The notes beneath the pieces were generated by a model, which was not told the DNA's origin, searched no databases, and saw nothing but the letters and a program-made list of their open reading frames with translations. Both the position numbers and the translations under genes were made by a program. This document shows positions 1 to 10,985 of a stretch of DNA of 64,000 nt, one piece after another. Within the stretch, counting starts at the first letter, position 1; each line of letters opens with the position of its first letter. The DNA is from Ruegeria arenilitoris (GTDB lineage: Bacteria; Pseudomonadota; Alphaproteobacteria; Rhodobacterales; Rhodobacteraceae), in the NCBI RefSeq assembly GCF_013035425.1, contig NZ_WQHX01000005.1, forward strand, positions 248,001 to 312,000, in the 5' to 3' direction.

Positions 1-830
1 TCATATGCCAACATCGCCCGCTTTACGGGCAAGCCCCAGTGATAGCCCCCCAATCCACCCGATTTGCGCAACGCACGGTGACAAGGGATCAGCCAACTGA
101 CCGGATTTCGTCCAACAGCTGTGCCCACCGCGCGTACCGCCTGTGGTGATCCAACGCGCTGTGCGATCTCGGAATAGGTGGTCACCTGACCAGAGGGAAT
201 GTGCATCAAAGCCTCCCAAACCTTAATCTGCAGTGGTGAGCCGATCAGATAGAGCGGTGTCGGTTCAAGCCGGTCGCTGGCCGCACCGAATGCGCTTAAC
301 ACCCAAGGGCGCAGGCGCATCGGGTCCTCGACAAAGTCGGCCAATGGCCAACGGGACAGCATATCAGCCATCGCGTCTTCTTCTCCAGTTTCAGCGCCAA
401 AAGCTATGCCGCAGATTCCTTTGTCAGTGCCCATAACCAAAGCAGGTCCAAACGGACTATCGAACCAACCCCAATAAATGGACAGGCCCGCGCCGTTTCT
501 GGCGTATTCGCCGGGGCTCATGGATTCCCATTTTAAAAACAAATCGTGCAAACGCCCACTACCGGACAGGCCGACGTTGTGAGCGGTTTCCAGTGTGGTG
601 AAACGTTCGCGCAATAACGCTTTGGCGTGACCAAGGGTTAAATATTGCTGATATCGCTTGGGCGAAACACCCGTCCAGCGCGAAAACAGCCGTTGGAAAT
701 GAGCTGGGCTCATGTCCATTTCGTTGGCCAGCTCTTCCAGGCTCAGTGTCTCGCCACCTTGATCGATTAAATCAATCGCGCGTCGCATTACGTTATAGTG
801 ATAGCCGCTTTCGGGGTTCTGGACGTTCAT
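1..830 (-). CDS. ada: Ada-like AraC-type regulator / methylated-DNA-protein cysteine methyltransferase (3' end cut by window edge)
   Basis: The reading frame is open from the ATG at 830 to the left edge (about 276 residues) and breaks off just after KRAMLAY, so only the last residue or few are missing. Residues ~1-100 form an AraC-type helix-turn-helix region (SLEELANEMDMSPAHFQRLF). The C-terminal ~85 residues are the O6-alkylguanine transferase domain, with the acceptor Cys250 in IPCHR and the helix-turn-helix stretch QAVRAVGTAVGRNP. In the family this domain removes alkyl groups from O6-alkylguanine onto the cysteine. The N-terminal zinc-binding methyl-phosphotriester domain of E. coli Ada is absent, so the protein resembles the short Ada form common in alphaproteobacteria. 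It diverges from nth; both act in DNA repair. Confidence 0.9.
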   Translation of the reverse strand, partial: MNVQNPESGYHYNVMRRAIDLIDQGGETLSLEELANEMDMSPAHFQRLFSRWTGVSPKRYQQYLTLGHAKALLRERFTTLETAHNVGLSGSGRLHDLFLKWESMSPGEYARNGAGLSIYWGWFDSPFGPALVMGTDKGICGIAFGAETGEEDAMADMLSRWPLADFVEDPMRLRPWVLSAFGAASDRLEPTPLYLIGSPLQIKVWEALMHIPSGQVTTYSEIAQRVGSPQAVRAVGTAVGRNPVSWLIPCHRALRKSGGLGGYHWGLPVKRAMLAY

Positions 831-946
831 GGGCCTTACCTTTCTGACTGGGTAAAACATAGCCTGTCGGCTCTATGTTCGCGACCCGGAAGTTGCGCAA
901 ACCTTAATGCTTGTATCAACCCTTCAGGGACGTCATTAATGCCCGA

Positions 947-1591
947 ATGACCAAGCAACTCGGATATCATCGGATCCGCGAGATCTTTGAGCGTTTTCAC
1001 GACGCCGACCCTGAACCTAAGGGTGAGTTGGATCACGTAAACGTCTACACTCTTGTTGTTGCGGTGGCGTTGTCGGCGCAGGCAACTGACGCCGGTGTGA
1101 ACAAGGCCACTCGGGGACTTTTCCAAATTGTCGATACACCACAAAAAATGTTGGACCTGGGCGAAGAAGGTTTGATTGAACATATCAAAACCGTCGGTTT
1201 GTTTCGACAAAAGGCCAAGAATGTCATCAAGCTCAGCCGCATTTTGGTCGAAGACTATGGCGGCGAAGTCCCGAACTCTCGCGCAGCGCTGCAATCTTTA
1301 CCCGGCGTTGGCCGGAAGACTGCCAATGTAGTGTTGAACATGTGGTGGCGATATCCGGCTCAAGCTGTGGACACCCACATCTTTCGCGTCGGCAATCGGA
1401 CCGGAATCTGCCCGGGTAAGACAGTCGAAGCAGTCGAGCGCGCAATCGAGGACAATATACCGACCGATTTCCAGCTACATGCACATCATTGGCTGATCCT
1501 GCATGGCCGCTATCACTGCAAAGCTCGAAAACCACAATGCCAAACGTGCATCATCCGTGATCTTTGCGATTTTGAGGATAAAACCTTATGA
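947..1591 (+). CDS. nth: Endonuclease III (DNA glycosylase/AP lyase)
   Basis: Base-excision repair enzyme that removes oxidised pyrimidines and cleaves the abasic site. From ATG 947 the protein has 214 residues, close to the family norm. The helix-hairpin-helix LPGVGRK (118-124) supplies the catalytic Lys124, and Asp142 in VDTH is the catalytic aspartate. Cys191, 198, 201 and 207 (C-x6-C-x2-C-x5-C) bind the [4Fe-4S] cluster. A TTG at 911 extends the frame by 12 residues, but family members begin at the M-x-K-Q-L segment, so 947 is preferred. The stop overlaps the ATG of the next gene (ATGA, 1588-1591), implying translational coupling. Confidence 0.95.
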   Translation: MTKQLGYHRIREIFERFHDADPEPKGELDHVNVYTLVVAVALSAQATDAGVNKATRGLFQIVDTPQKMLDLGEEGLIEHIKTVGLFRQKAKNVIKLSRILVEDYGGEVPNSRAALQSLPGVGRKTANVVLNMWWRYPAQAVDTHIFRVGNRTGICPGKTVEAVERAIEDNIPTDFQLHAHHWLILHGRYHCKARKPQCQTCIIRDLCDFEDKTL

Positions 1592-2577
1592 AAACTTACC
1601 AGCTTGTCGGCATTGGAAATGCCGTTGTTGACGTGATTTCCCAGGCCGATGACAACTTCCTGGAACTCATGGGAATTGAAAAAGGCATCATGCAACTGAT
1701 CGAACGTGATCGGGGCGAGGTGTTGTACGCAGCAATGGAAAGCCGCGTACAAACACCGGGTGGCTCGGTTGCGAATACAATTGCCGGTGCTGGCGCGTTG
1801 GGGCTGGATGCGGCTTTTATCGGACGCGTACATGATGACGCCTTAGGTCGGTTCTATGCCCGAGCAATGAACGAGGATGGCGTCGATTTTGTTAATCCAC
1901 CTGTTCCGGGTGGGGAGCTTCCGACCTCTCGTTCGATGATTTTTGTTTCGCCGGATGGCGAGAGGTCAATGAACACTTACCTGGGAATTTCGTCCGAGCT
2001 TTCTTCGGCAGATGTCTCGGTCGAGGTCGCAGGCAATAGCCAGATCATGTTCCTTGAAGGGTACTTGTTCGATAAGGAAAAGGGTAAGGCGGCCTTTCTT
2101 GAGGCAGCCCGCGATTGCCATAAAGGTGGCGGCAAGACCGGGATTGCTATTTCCGACCCGTTTTGCGTGGAACGCCACCGTGTAGATTTTTTGTTGTTGA
2201 TCGAGAACGAACTGGATTTTGTCATAGGTAACGAGGCCGAGATCAAATCGCTCTTCGAAACCGAAAACTTGGAAGAGGCCTTAGTTAAAACCGCGCAGAT
2301 ATGCCCGCTTGTCGTCTGTACCCGCTCGGGCGATGGTGTAACTGTTCTGAACGAAGGCAAGCGAGTTGATGTGCCCGTTGAAAAGATCGTGCCAGTTGAC
2401 GCGACAGGTGCAGGTGATCAGTTTGCGGCGGGCTTCCTGTTCGGAATGGCGACCGGCCGCGATTACGAAACCTGCGCACGAATTGGCAATGTCTGCGCCC
2501 GTGAAGTCATCAGCCATATCGGCCCGCGACCCGAGGCAAACATGCTGGAACTTTTGCGAGCCGAGGAGTTGCTCTAA
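1588..2577 (+). CDS. Adenosine kinase (PfkB family)
   Basis: PfkB/ribokinase-family sugar kinase of 329 residues. It opens with YQLVGIGNAVVDVI and carries the glycine pair TPGGSVANTIAGAG in the substrate region. The C-terminal signature VDATGAGDQFAAGFL contains the catalytic-base Asp and the anion hole. Alphaproteobacterial proteins of this type are annotated as adenosine kinases (adenosine + ATP to AMP), which suits recycling of adenosine from S-adenosylhomocysteine; other nucleoside or sugar substrates cannot be excluded from sequence alone. It is coupled to nth through an ATGA overlap. The 221 bp after it (2578-2798) show no gene or clear terminator. Confidence 0.85.
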   Translation: MKTYQLVGIGNAVVDVISQADDNFLELMGIEKGIMQLIERDRGEVLYAAMESRVQTPGGSVANTIAGAGALGLDAAFIGRVHDDALGRFYARAMNEDGVDFVNPPVPGGELPTSRSMIFVSPDGERSMNTYLGISSELSSADVSVEVAGNSQIMFLEGYLFDKEKGKAAFLEAARDCHKGGGKTGIAISDPFCVERHRVDFLLLIENELDFVIGNEAEIKSLFETENLEEALVKTAQICPLVVCTRSGDGVTVLNEGKRVDVPVEKIVPVDATGAGDQFAAGFLFGMATGRDYETCARIGNVCAREVISHIGPRPEANMLELLRAEELL

Positions 2578-2798
2578 GCTGGACCTTCGCAGACCGGTAA
2601 GTGTATTTTGCTCACCGTTTCTGGCGGTGCCTGCGCTGAATTATTTACTGAGTTTTTCGGTTGTGGTTTCGCGCATTGCTACACAACCTATCGGCAGCGC
2701 TACAGCAGTAATAGCTCAGGCATGAAGCAAGTGGACACATTGGCAAGGCTAAATGTGTTGCACTCGTCTTGTGATATCCGGAAAATGCTTGGGCAAAA

Positions 2799-3311
2799 TT
2801 ATCTGAGATGCGTATCAAATTCAGCTATAACCTGCCTGTAAACGTCTCGTTTGAAAGGCACGATTTCTTCAATCAACCGTTCAGGGTCCTGCCACTTCCA
2901 GCTGGTGAACTCTGGGTGTTCAGTTTCGATTTCGATCTGCGTATCTCGGCCCAAGAAACGCAAAAGGAACCATTTTTGCTCCTGCCCACGAAAACGCCCC
3001 TTCCAGATTTTTGGAACTATATCATGCGGCAAATCATAGGGCAGCCAACCGTCTGTCTCGGCGATGATCTCAACCAGATCCGAAGTCACACCGGTTTCTT
3101 CCCACAACTCTCGCAAGGCTGCTTCACGTGGGTCTTCTCCCTTGTCCACGCCGCCCTGAGGCATTTGCCAGGCGTCTTTGTGGCGATCATTTCGCTGGCC
3201 GACAAAAATCTTGCGGTCGGCATTCATCATCATCAGTCCCACGCAGGGACGATACGGAAGTTTGGCGATTTCATCCCGTGTCATGCGCGGCCTCATCTTG
3301 TGTTTGTCCAA
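2799..3311 (-). CDS. rppH: RNA pyrophosphohydrolase (Nudix)
   Basis: Nudix hydrolase of 170 residues that removes pyrophosphate from 5'-triphosphorylated mRNA, or diadenosine polyphosphates, and so starts mRNA decay. The N-terminal [20 protein letters not shown] and [10 protein letters not shown] segments are typical of RppH/IalA proteins. The Nudix box follows with the pattern GG-x4[17 protein letters not shown], whose glutamates bind metal. The next ATG inside the frame ([11 protein letters not shown]) is an alternative start. The gene is convergent with the adenosine kinase and stands alone. Confidence 0.93.
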   Translation of the reverse strand: MDKHKMRPRMTRDEIAKLPYRPCVGLMMMNADRKIFVGQRNDRHKDAWQMPQGGVDKGEDPREAALRELWEETGVTSDLVEIIAETDGWLPYDLPHDIVPKIWKGRFRGQEQKWFLLRFLGRDTQIEIETEHPEFTSWKWQDPERLIEEIVPFKRDVYRQVIAEFDTHLR

Positions 3312-3399
3312 CGTCTAACAAGCGACAGAACCGCAGCAAAGGGGGTGACGTCAGGTTTCGCGTGACACCAGCGCCGGACAGGGCGATTGTCCGGTCTGA

Positions 3400-5445
<2,046 letters not shown>

Positions 5446-5706
5446 TCCGGCGGCAGGGTTTTCTGTGCTTTCCTTAATACTGATGAAAATCGCAGGCTCG
5501 TGCTCTGATTGGGGTCCATCGAAGTGATGATTTCACGCCTACGGCGCAGCGCGTTGCCGACTAAGCTCTCTTCGCGGCCATTGCCCCTAGAAACGAGGTA
5601 GTTTGGGCGGCAATCACTATTTCACGCGGCGGCTTGCATGCTGTCGTGACTGCCTTGTGATTTGCCTAACCCTCAAAGTGTAACAGCCATTGATCGGCAT
5701 GAGCAA

Positions 5707-6147
5707 TCATTCGACGTTTATTGTTATCACATCCGAAACGACTGGCGGAGAATGCGGCACATGTCCTGCGTCGCCCAATACCAGTTGCAAGGTGTGCACC
5801 CCAGAAGGAAGATCAAGCGTCACCTGAGTTTGCCCGCCACCAAAGTGCATATGATTGTCGTCCGAGGGCAGTCCATACGCCAGTTCATCCGCACCGTCTT
5901 CACCCTGCCCAAGAGGTGGGCGATCCACAAGAAGATGGTGATGACCCGTGTTTTCGGCTTCGGTTCCCGCTGGTGCAACACCCATACCACTGAGACCAAA
6001 GACCACAGTTACTGGTGATTGAACGGTATCACCGTCGGACAAATTGACGAAATAGACCTTCGCATCCGGGTTGGACGGTGTTTCGCCGCCAGCCCATCCA
6101 ATTAGAGGCGACAGGATCAGTGCGAATGACAAAGTTATTGTTTTCAT
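5707..6147 (-). CDS. Periplasmic DUF4399-family protein
   Basis: A 146-residue exported protein of unknown function. It has a classic signal peptide (MKTITLSFALILSPLIGWAGG), then a beta-rich domain with HHHLLVD, NHMHFGGGQTQ and GVHTLQLVLGDAGH, the histidine-rich pattern of DUF4399. The histidine clusters could bind metal, but that is inference. The start at 6147 is chosen because a strong GAGGAG ribosome site lies just upstream and the signal peptide starts there; a GTG at 6165 would place that site inside the gene. It is divergent from a LysR regulator at 6377. The 261 bp downstream (5446-5706) hold nothing recognisable. Confidence 0.8.
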   Translation of the reverse strand: MKTITLSFALILSPLIGWAGGETPSNPDAKVYFVNLSDGDTVQSPVTVVFGLSGMGVAPAGTEAENTGHHHLLVDRPPLGQGEDGADELAYGLPSDDNHMHFGGGQTQVTLDLPSGVHTLQLVLGDAGHVPHSPPVVSDVITINVE

Positions 6148-6376
6148 CTTCTTCTCCTCGGTCACAAAAAAGCCACTCTCATACTAGCACGATTATACGA
6201 ACTGCTTGAATTCTTCAGATATTATGCGAGGCGAGGAGTTATCGGCCTGCCACTTTCGCCGTTTCCTAAGCGCAAACGATCCTTTTCAAAACCCTGATAT
6301 TATCCCATGTCTGCCAAGTTCTCGCCCAGATTGATCGCAATATTGGGACAACGAACAGAACACTTGGGGAACGAGA

Positions 6377-7282
6377 ATGGACCGACTAACCGAAATGGAG
6401 GCATTTTCCAATGTAGTGGACCAAGGTGGTTTCACCGACGCTGCTAAGAAAATGGGAATCTCCAAATCGGCTGTATCCAAGCACGTATCGAGCCTTGAAG
6501 CGAGATTGGGTGCCCGGTTGCTGAACAGGACTACACGTCGTGTTTCACCAACCGAAATCGGATTGGCCTATTATGACCGCGCGCGGCGCGTACTGAATGA
6601 CGCCGGTGAGGCGGACGCGCTTGTTACCTCAATGCAGTCTGATCCGTCAGGGCTACTGCGCATCAGTGTGGCAACAGATTTCGGTGTGAACCACTTGTCG
6701 CCGGTGCTGTCCGAGTTCCTTTCTGCCTATCCCGACATTACTGTGAACATGGTGTTGAACAACCGCTATGTTGAACTGATTTCTGAAGGATTCGATGTCG
6801 CGGTACGTATTGGCGAGTTGGAAGACAGCACATTACGCGCCCGTAAATTAACTGAAACAGTTAAGCGTATGGTCGCTGCTCCGAAATATATCGAGGATTT
6901 CGGACATCCACAGAAGATCGACGACCTGAATGAACACAAACTTCTGCATTACTCCAGCCAATCCTCGGGCAATGTCTGGAAATTGACAGCTCCCTCAGGT
7001 GAAAAGCGTCAGGTACGTACCGCTGGTTGGTTGAGCGTAAACGACGGTCAATCGCTTTTGAATGCCGCGATCTCGGGGCTTGGGATCGCGTATCTGCCCA
7101 GCTATTTATATGCAGATGCCCTGAAAACTGGCGAAGTTGTGGATGCGATGCCGTCACTGCCGGACGAGGTGCAAGGTATATTTGCGGTGTATCCTCCTGG
7201 CCGTTTCACACAACCGAAAGTGCGTGCGTTTATCGATTTTCTCGTCGATTCCTTTTCAGAAAAAGGACCGATGGACTGGTAA
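6377..7282 (+). CDS. LysR-family transcriptional regulator
   Basis: A 301-residue LysR-type regulator. It has an N-terminal winged helix-turn-helix (FTDAAKKMGISKSAVSKHV, residues ~19-37) followed by the periplasmic-binding-like effector domain (LLRISVATDFGVNHLSPVL onwards). The MEAF-VV-GGFTDAAK style N-terminus and the RTTRRVSPTEIG wing resemble the CrgA/AaeR-like subgroup, which often controls oxidoreductase genes. It lies divergent from the DUF4399 gene, so that gene is a possible target. An intrinsic terminator follows at once (7305-7334). Confidence 0.88.
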   Translation: MDRLTEMEAFSNVVDQGGFTDAAKKMGISKSAVSKHVSSLEARLGARLLNRTTRRVSPTEIGLAYYDRARRVLNDAGEADALVTSMQSDPSGLLRISVATDFGVNHLSPVLSEFLSAYPDITVNMVLNNRYVELISEGFDVAVRIGELEDSTLRARKLTETVKRMVAAPKYIEDFGHPQKIDDLNEHKLLHYSSQSSGNVWKLTAPSGEKRQVRTAGWLSVNDGQSLLNAAISGLGIAYLPSYLYADALKTGEVVDAMPSLPDEVQGIFAVYPPGRFTQPKVRAFIDFLVDSFSEKGPMDW

Positions 7283-7304
7283 AATTCTCCCTACGGCAAC
7301 TTCC

Positions 7305-7334
7305 AACCCGCGCTTCACGGCGCGGGTTTTTTTT
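7305..7334 (+). terminator. Rho-independent terminator of the LysR gene
   Basis: The stem AACCCGCGC / GCGCGGGTT (7305-7313 with 7320-7328) has a 6-nt loop and runs straight into eight Ts. It lies 22 bp after the LysR stop and touches the end of the convergent LysR gene, whose TAA uses the end of the T-run (7333-7335). Confidence 0.85.
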
Positions 7335-8250
7335 AATCTCCGAGAATGGACATTCCCATTCCCCGCGCAACAGACCGCAAACTCTGAGTCAGAACCCTTT
7401 GACCCGGCAAAGGACTTTCGGTACTGCGTGTAAGCATTGCAATATCACGATTGGCGTTGGTAACTTTTAAAGGTCGCAAGCGAACTTCATCACGGTAAAT
7501 TCCCTGCCGACGTGCGTAGAGATCAGGAAGCACTGCAACGCCAATTCCCGAGGCGGCCATAAGGACAATGGAGTCTAGGGTAGTGCCTTCGTATTCATCA
7601 GAAACGACACCTCCGCACTCTGCCGCCAAGGCGAAAACGATGCGCGATAGTCGGTGGCTTTGGTCTAGAGTCAGGAAAATTCTATTTTGCAAATCCTCTG
7701 CACCCACGCCTTGAAGGTCCCGTGCCAACGGATCATCCACTGCAGTCGCTATCCAAAGAGGTTCGTTAAAAAGGCGTTCCTGAACAGTGTTGGGATGGTC
7801 TTCAGGGGTCGAGATAATGAGGTCAAACCTCCCCGACTTTAATCCATGTTCAAGGTCGCGTGTGTTTTCCTCGCGAACCACGACACGTAATCCGGGACGA
7901 GCATGATGTACTTCCTTGATAACTTGGGGCAGTAAATACGGTCCGATCGACGGTAAAACACCCAGGCGCAAACGCCCACCGACAGGAGCGTCGCTGACCA
8001 TTGCATGCCTTAGATCTTGAACGTCGACCAGAATTTTCTGCGCGCGTTCTATGAAATCCTCACCCTTGGCTGTGGTTTGAACACCGCCACGGCTGCGTTC
8101 AAAAATCCGGATACCCAGCTCTTGTTCGACGGTGGCAATTTGGGCCGAAAGGCTGGGCTGGCTGACGTTTAAAACTTCAGCCGCCTGACTGAACCGGCCA
8201 AGGCGACTGACCGTCACAATATATTCCAGTTGACGAAGTGTTGGGCGCAT
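7333..8250 (-). CDS. LysR-family regulator (OxyR/CbbR-like layout), divergent from the SbtA-type permease
   Basis: A 305-residue LysR-type regulator. The helix-turn-helix is FSQAAEVLNVSQPSLSAQI (residues ~20-38), followed by the effector domain (RLRLGVLPSIGPYLLP). The overall layout, including DSIVLMAASGIGVAVLP, resembles OxyR. However, the position of the OxyR peroxide-sensing Cys199 (SHRLS here) is not a cysteine and only one Cys (AAECGG) lies in the region, so disulfide peroxide sensing is unlikely. Divergence from an SbtA-type bicarbonate permease with an AT-rich dyad between suggests it controls that gene, perhaps in response to a carbon metabolite; this is inference. Confidence 0.87.
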   Translation of the reverse strand: MRPTLRQLEYIVTVSRLGRFSQAAEVLNVSQPSLSAQIATVEQELGIRIFERSRGGVQTTAKGEDFIERAQKILVDVQDLRHAMVSDAPVGGRLRLGVLPSIGPYLLPQVIKEVHHARPGLRVVVREENTRDLEHGLKSGRFDLIISTPEDHPNTVQERLFNEPLWIATAVDDPLARDLQGVGAEDLQNRIFLTLDQSHRLSRIVFALAAECGGVVSDEYEGTTLDSIVLMAASGIGVAVLPDLYARRQGIYRDEVRLRPLKVTNANRDIAMLTRSTESPLPGQRVLTQSLRSVARGMGMSILGD

Positions 8251-8267
8251 TTCATAGTTTCAAACTA

Positions 8268-8280
8268 ATTAAAAGTTAAT
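8268..8280. promoter_or_regulatory. AT-rich dyad, candidate LysR operator
   Basis: ATTAA-N3-TTAAT, followed by an AT-rich stretch (TTAATAAGATAATATTTTGC), lies in the 95-bp gap between the divergent LysR and SbtA-type genes. LysR proteins bind T-N11-A dyads in such gaps. The match is structural only. Confidence 0.4.
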
Positions 8281-8345
8281 AAGATAATATTTTGCTAATT
8301 GAAATTCGCAAGGCATCTAGCGTCAACCAATGTTAGGAGCCGCAA

Positions 8346-9308
8346 ATGCCAGGTGTAATAGACACGCTTTCCAGCAATCTACTGGTGCCAACCATACTGT
8401 TTTTTGCTCTGGGTTTGCTTGCTGCTTTCGCCCGCAGCGATTTGTCGATACCGACAGGCGCAGCCAAGTTTATGTCACTTTATCTGCTGTTGGCCATAGG
8501 TTTCAAAGGCGGTAGCAGTCTTGCTGAACATGGTATCCATTGGGATTTATTCCTTACGCTATTGGGTGGTGTTGCCCTGTCGTTTGCCATTCCTTTTGTT
8601 GCATTCGGATTGCTAAGAATAATGACTCGATTGGACGCGCTGAACGCAGCCGCAGTGGCAGGCCACTATGGATCTATCTCGATCGTGACATTTGTAACTG
8701 CCGTTAGCCTTCTTGATCTGGTCGGGTTACGTTACGACGGTTTCATGGTCGCTGTGGCTGCTGCGATGGAGGTGCCAGCAATCCTTTCGGCTCTGTGGCT
8801 CGCGCACAAGTCAAGTAACAGTGGCCTCCGCGATGCAGGACTTTGGCGTGATTTGCTGGCCAATGGATCCATTGTTCTTTTAACAGGGTCATTTCTGATT
8901 GGCGCGATCACCGGTGGCAAGGGAATGCAAATGATTGCGCCTTTCATCGTTACGCCATTCACTGGCATATTGTGCCTGTTCCTGCTGGACATGGGGCTTT
9001 CTGCGGGACGCAGCCTGATCCGCAACCGCGATAAGTTATCGATCGGTCTTTTCGCCTTTGGTTTGGTCATGCCCTTATTAGGCGCATTCATGGCATGGGC
9101 CGTAGGCGCGTTGATCGGATTGCCTCAAGGAAGTCTGTTTCTTTTCATGGTTCTCTCTGCATCAGCATCCTATATAGCGGTGCCCGCAGCCATGAAGATT
9201 GCCTTGCCCAAGGCAGAGGCAGGAATTTATTTGACCCTCTCTTTGGGTGTTTCTTTCCCCTTCAATATAACGATCGGATTGCCGCTGTACCTATGGTGGG
9301 TAACCTAG
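8346..9308 (+). CDS. SbtA-type sodium-dependent bicarbonate permease homologue
   Basis: A 320-residue inner-membrane protein with about ten hydrophobic segments. The two inverted halves carry conserved GGSSLAEHG, AAVAGHYGSISIVTFVTA and LSASASYIAVPAA, the signature of the cyanobacterial SbtA family (sodium-dependent bicarbonate transport). The protein is a little shorter than cyanobacterial SbtA. No sbtB gene for the usual PII-like regulator lies next to it. A role in bicarbonate or other small-anion uptake is inferred from the family. The start ATG 8346 has the ribosome site TTAGGAG upstream. Divergent LysR regulation is likely. Confidence 0.82.
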   Translation: MPGVIDTLSSNLLVPTILFFALGLLAAFARSDLSIPTGAAKFMSLYLLLAIGFKGGSSLAEHGIHWDLFLTLLGGVALSFAIPFVAFGLLRIMTRLDALNAAAVAGHYGSISIVTFVTAVSLLDLVGLRYDGFMVAVAAAMEVPAILSALWLAHKSSNSGLRDAGLWRDLLANGSIVLLTGSFLIGAITGGKGMQMIAPFIVTPFTGILCLFLLDMGLSAGRSLIRNRDKLSIGLFAFGLVMPLLGAFMAWAVGALIGLPQGSLFLFMVLSASASYIAVPAAMKIALPKAEAGIYLTLSLGVSFPFNITIGLPLYLWWVT

Positions 9309-9319
9309 CAGGTCATCCG

Positions 9320-10030
9320 TCAAAAGGTTTCGACCCAGGGCCTGATCGTAACCTCATTGCTCCATGCTGAACGGTGTTGTCGGACCAGGTTCATATATTC
9401 CTGCGCAATAGCGTCTGGATGCAATAGACTGCCTTGATCGTCGCTATTCCCATGGACATCCGGATTTCGAATGGTTCCGTCAACATTGACCCAAGCGACA
9501 TGTATTCCTTTGGGGTGCAATTCTCTGGCCATGGATTGCGCCAAGCCACGTTGAGCAAATTTTCCCATCGCGAAAGGAGCTGAAAGAGGATACCCCTTCA
9601 CCCCAGCGGAAGCACCAGTGAACAGGATCGTCCCGCGTCTGTCATCCTGCGCTTCTTGCATCAGCATACGCCGCGCGGCCGCTTGCCCTATTAAGAAAGC
9701 GCCATACGCCGTCACTTCGACAGATTTTCGCACGTCTTCCGGGTCAAAATCCGTGATAGGCCCACGAACACGGGCCGATGGGTTGTAACAGGCTATCCGC
9801 AAGTTCCCAGGCAGATCAGCAATCAATGAAGCCATGCCAGCTGCGTCAGTTCCATCCAAGCTGTGCAACTCCGCTCCGGTTTCCGCAGAAAGATCTTTTA
9901 GGTCCGAGACATCGCGTGCCGTTAGATGCAAACTGTACCCCGCTTTTGACAATGCGCGTGCGAACGATGCGGATAGCCCGGCTCCTGCACCCACGATCAA
10001 GGCCTGAGATAGCTCGTTCATGTTCGACAT
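9320..10030 (-). CDS. SDR-family oxidoreductase with Phe in place of the catalytic Tyr
   Basis: A 236-residue short-chain dehydrogenase/reductase-like protein. The cofactor motif is modified (VGAGAGLSASFARAL), with CYNPSARV at the NNAG position and FTGASAGVKGY at the catalytic-Ser strand. At the YxxxK position it reads FAMGK, so the catalytic tyrosine is Phe while the lysine is kept. The downstream ELHPKGIHVAWVNVDG is typical of one SDR subgroup that shows this change, so it is probably a lineage trait. The activity is unknown. A ribosome site (AGGAAG) supports ATG 10030. It is convergent with the SbtA-type gene. Confidence 0.82.
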   Translation of the reverse strand: MSNMNELSQALIVGAGAGLSASFARALSKAGYSLHLTARDVSDLKDLSAETGAELHSLDGTDAAGMASLIADLPGNLRIACYNPSARVRGPITDFDPEDVRKSVEVTAYGAFLIGQAAARRMLMQEAQDDRRGTILFTGASAGVKGYPLSAPFAMGKFAQRGLAQSMARELHPKGIHVAWVNVDGTIRNPDVHGNSDDQGSLLHPDAIAQEYMNLVRQHRSAWSNEVTIRPWVETF

Positions 10031-10082
10031 GTTTTCTTCCTGAGGCTGAAATTAGGTTCTTTCATCTCGCTATACGGGCAAT

Positions 10083-10985
10083 TCAGTTGACCAGCAATAC
10101 TGCTTCAACTCTCCGGTTTGTATACCGCCCTTCGGACGTAGAATTCGATGTTATAGGTGAAAGGTATCCAACGCCTTCGGCCTGAATACGGTCTGCCGCG
10201 ACACCATGTGTTTCTATTAATCGGTTTCTTACCGCCTGCGCCCGTTTGGTGCTGACAGCTACGTTTGCCTGAAGATCACCTGTATCGTCCGTGTGCCCAA
10301 CCAAAGCCAGCTTAACTCTGGGATTTTCATTCAAAAACGCTGCAAGCAGACGCAAGGAAGAAAAAGGACCATCGCCCAGCGCAACCTCGCCCGTTGAAAA
10401 ATGCAGATCGTCCAGGATTACGTGCCCGTCGCGCTGCAGAACCTGTAATATCCCAAGCGTTCCATCCACGGCTTCTTCGATCACAAGCGGCGGCGGGCTA
10501 GAGGCCTCGACCGGCGCGACGCGAATTAGCTGAACGAACCCATCCGGAGGATTTCGGCTAACCAACAAGCTCAGCACGTCGCTTCCACGGGTAGCAGATA
10601 GAAATCGGAAATCATGGATGGCAACGTACATGTCTGGTGTGGGCACCACCTCGGTGCCAAACCGAAAATCAAATCCACCACAATTGCGAGAGTCACACTC
10701 GAAAATAATATCAAATCCCTGCGCCGCCAGTTGGTCGCGCAGAGGGGACAATATTTGCAGCGTTGTGCTAGAGCCTGATTGCACCCTCCATGTCGTCCGC
10801 TCGACCCGTCCTTCCACTGTGCGCGCAGGCACTATTCCATTGGCGAAAGCCCCGGTTGGAAGGTCGTAGCTGTCCAAAGGACTGATCCTTTCGCTGATCT
10901 GACGAGCGGAAGTCGGCATCGCCAGATCCTGCGCATTGGCATTTGTGGCCAAGAGGATTGCAAGGAAACTCAGTACTCGGATCAT
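10083..10985 (-). CDS. OmpA-family outer-membrane/peptidoglycan-binding protein
   Basis: A 300-residue exported protein with a signal peptide (MIRVLSFLAILLATNANAQ), a ~160-residue unassigned N-terminal region with a CDSRNCGGFDF Cys pair, and a C-terminal OmpA domain from about residue 185. The peptidoglycan-binding signature is VGHTDDTGDLQANVAVSTKR followed by NRRVEAVLLVN. It is probably anchored at the outer membrane or in the periplasm and binds peptidoglycan non-covalently. It is the last gene of a four-gene minus-strand operon, overlapping the AhpD-like gene by ATGA (10982-10985). Confidence 0.88.
   Translation of the reverse strand: MIRVLSFLAILLATNANAQDLAMPTSARQISERISPLDSYDLPTGAFANGIVPARTVEGRVERTTWRVQSGSSTTLQILSPLRDQLAAQGFDIIFECDSRNCGGFDFRFGTEVVPTPDMYVAIHDFRFLSATRGSDVLSLLVSRNPPDGFVQLIRVAPVEASSPPPLVIEEAVDGTLGILQVLQRDGHVILDDLHFSTGEVALGDGPFSSLRLLAAFLNENPRVKLALVGHTDDTGDLQANVAVSTKRAQAVRNRLIETHGVAADRIQAEGVGYLSPITSNSTSEGRYTNRRVEAVLLVN

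Noticed and set aside
7333..8250. Assignment of the LysR gene as OxyR
   Set aside because: The Cys199-equivalent position is not a cysteine, and the divergent neighbour is a permease rather than a catalase or peroxidase gene.
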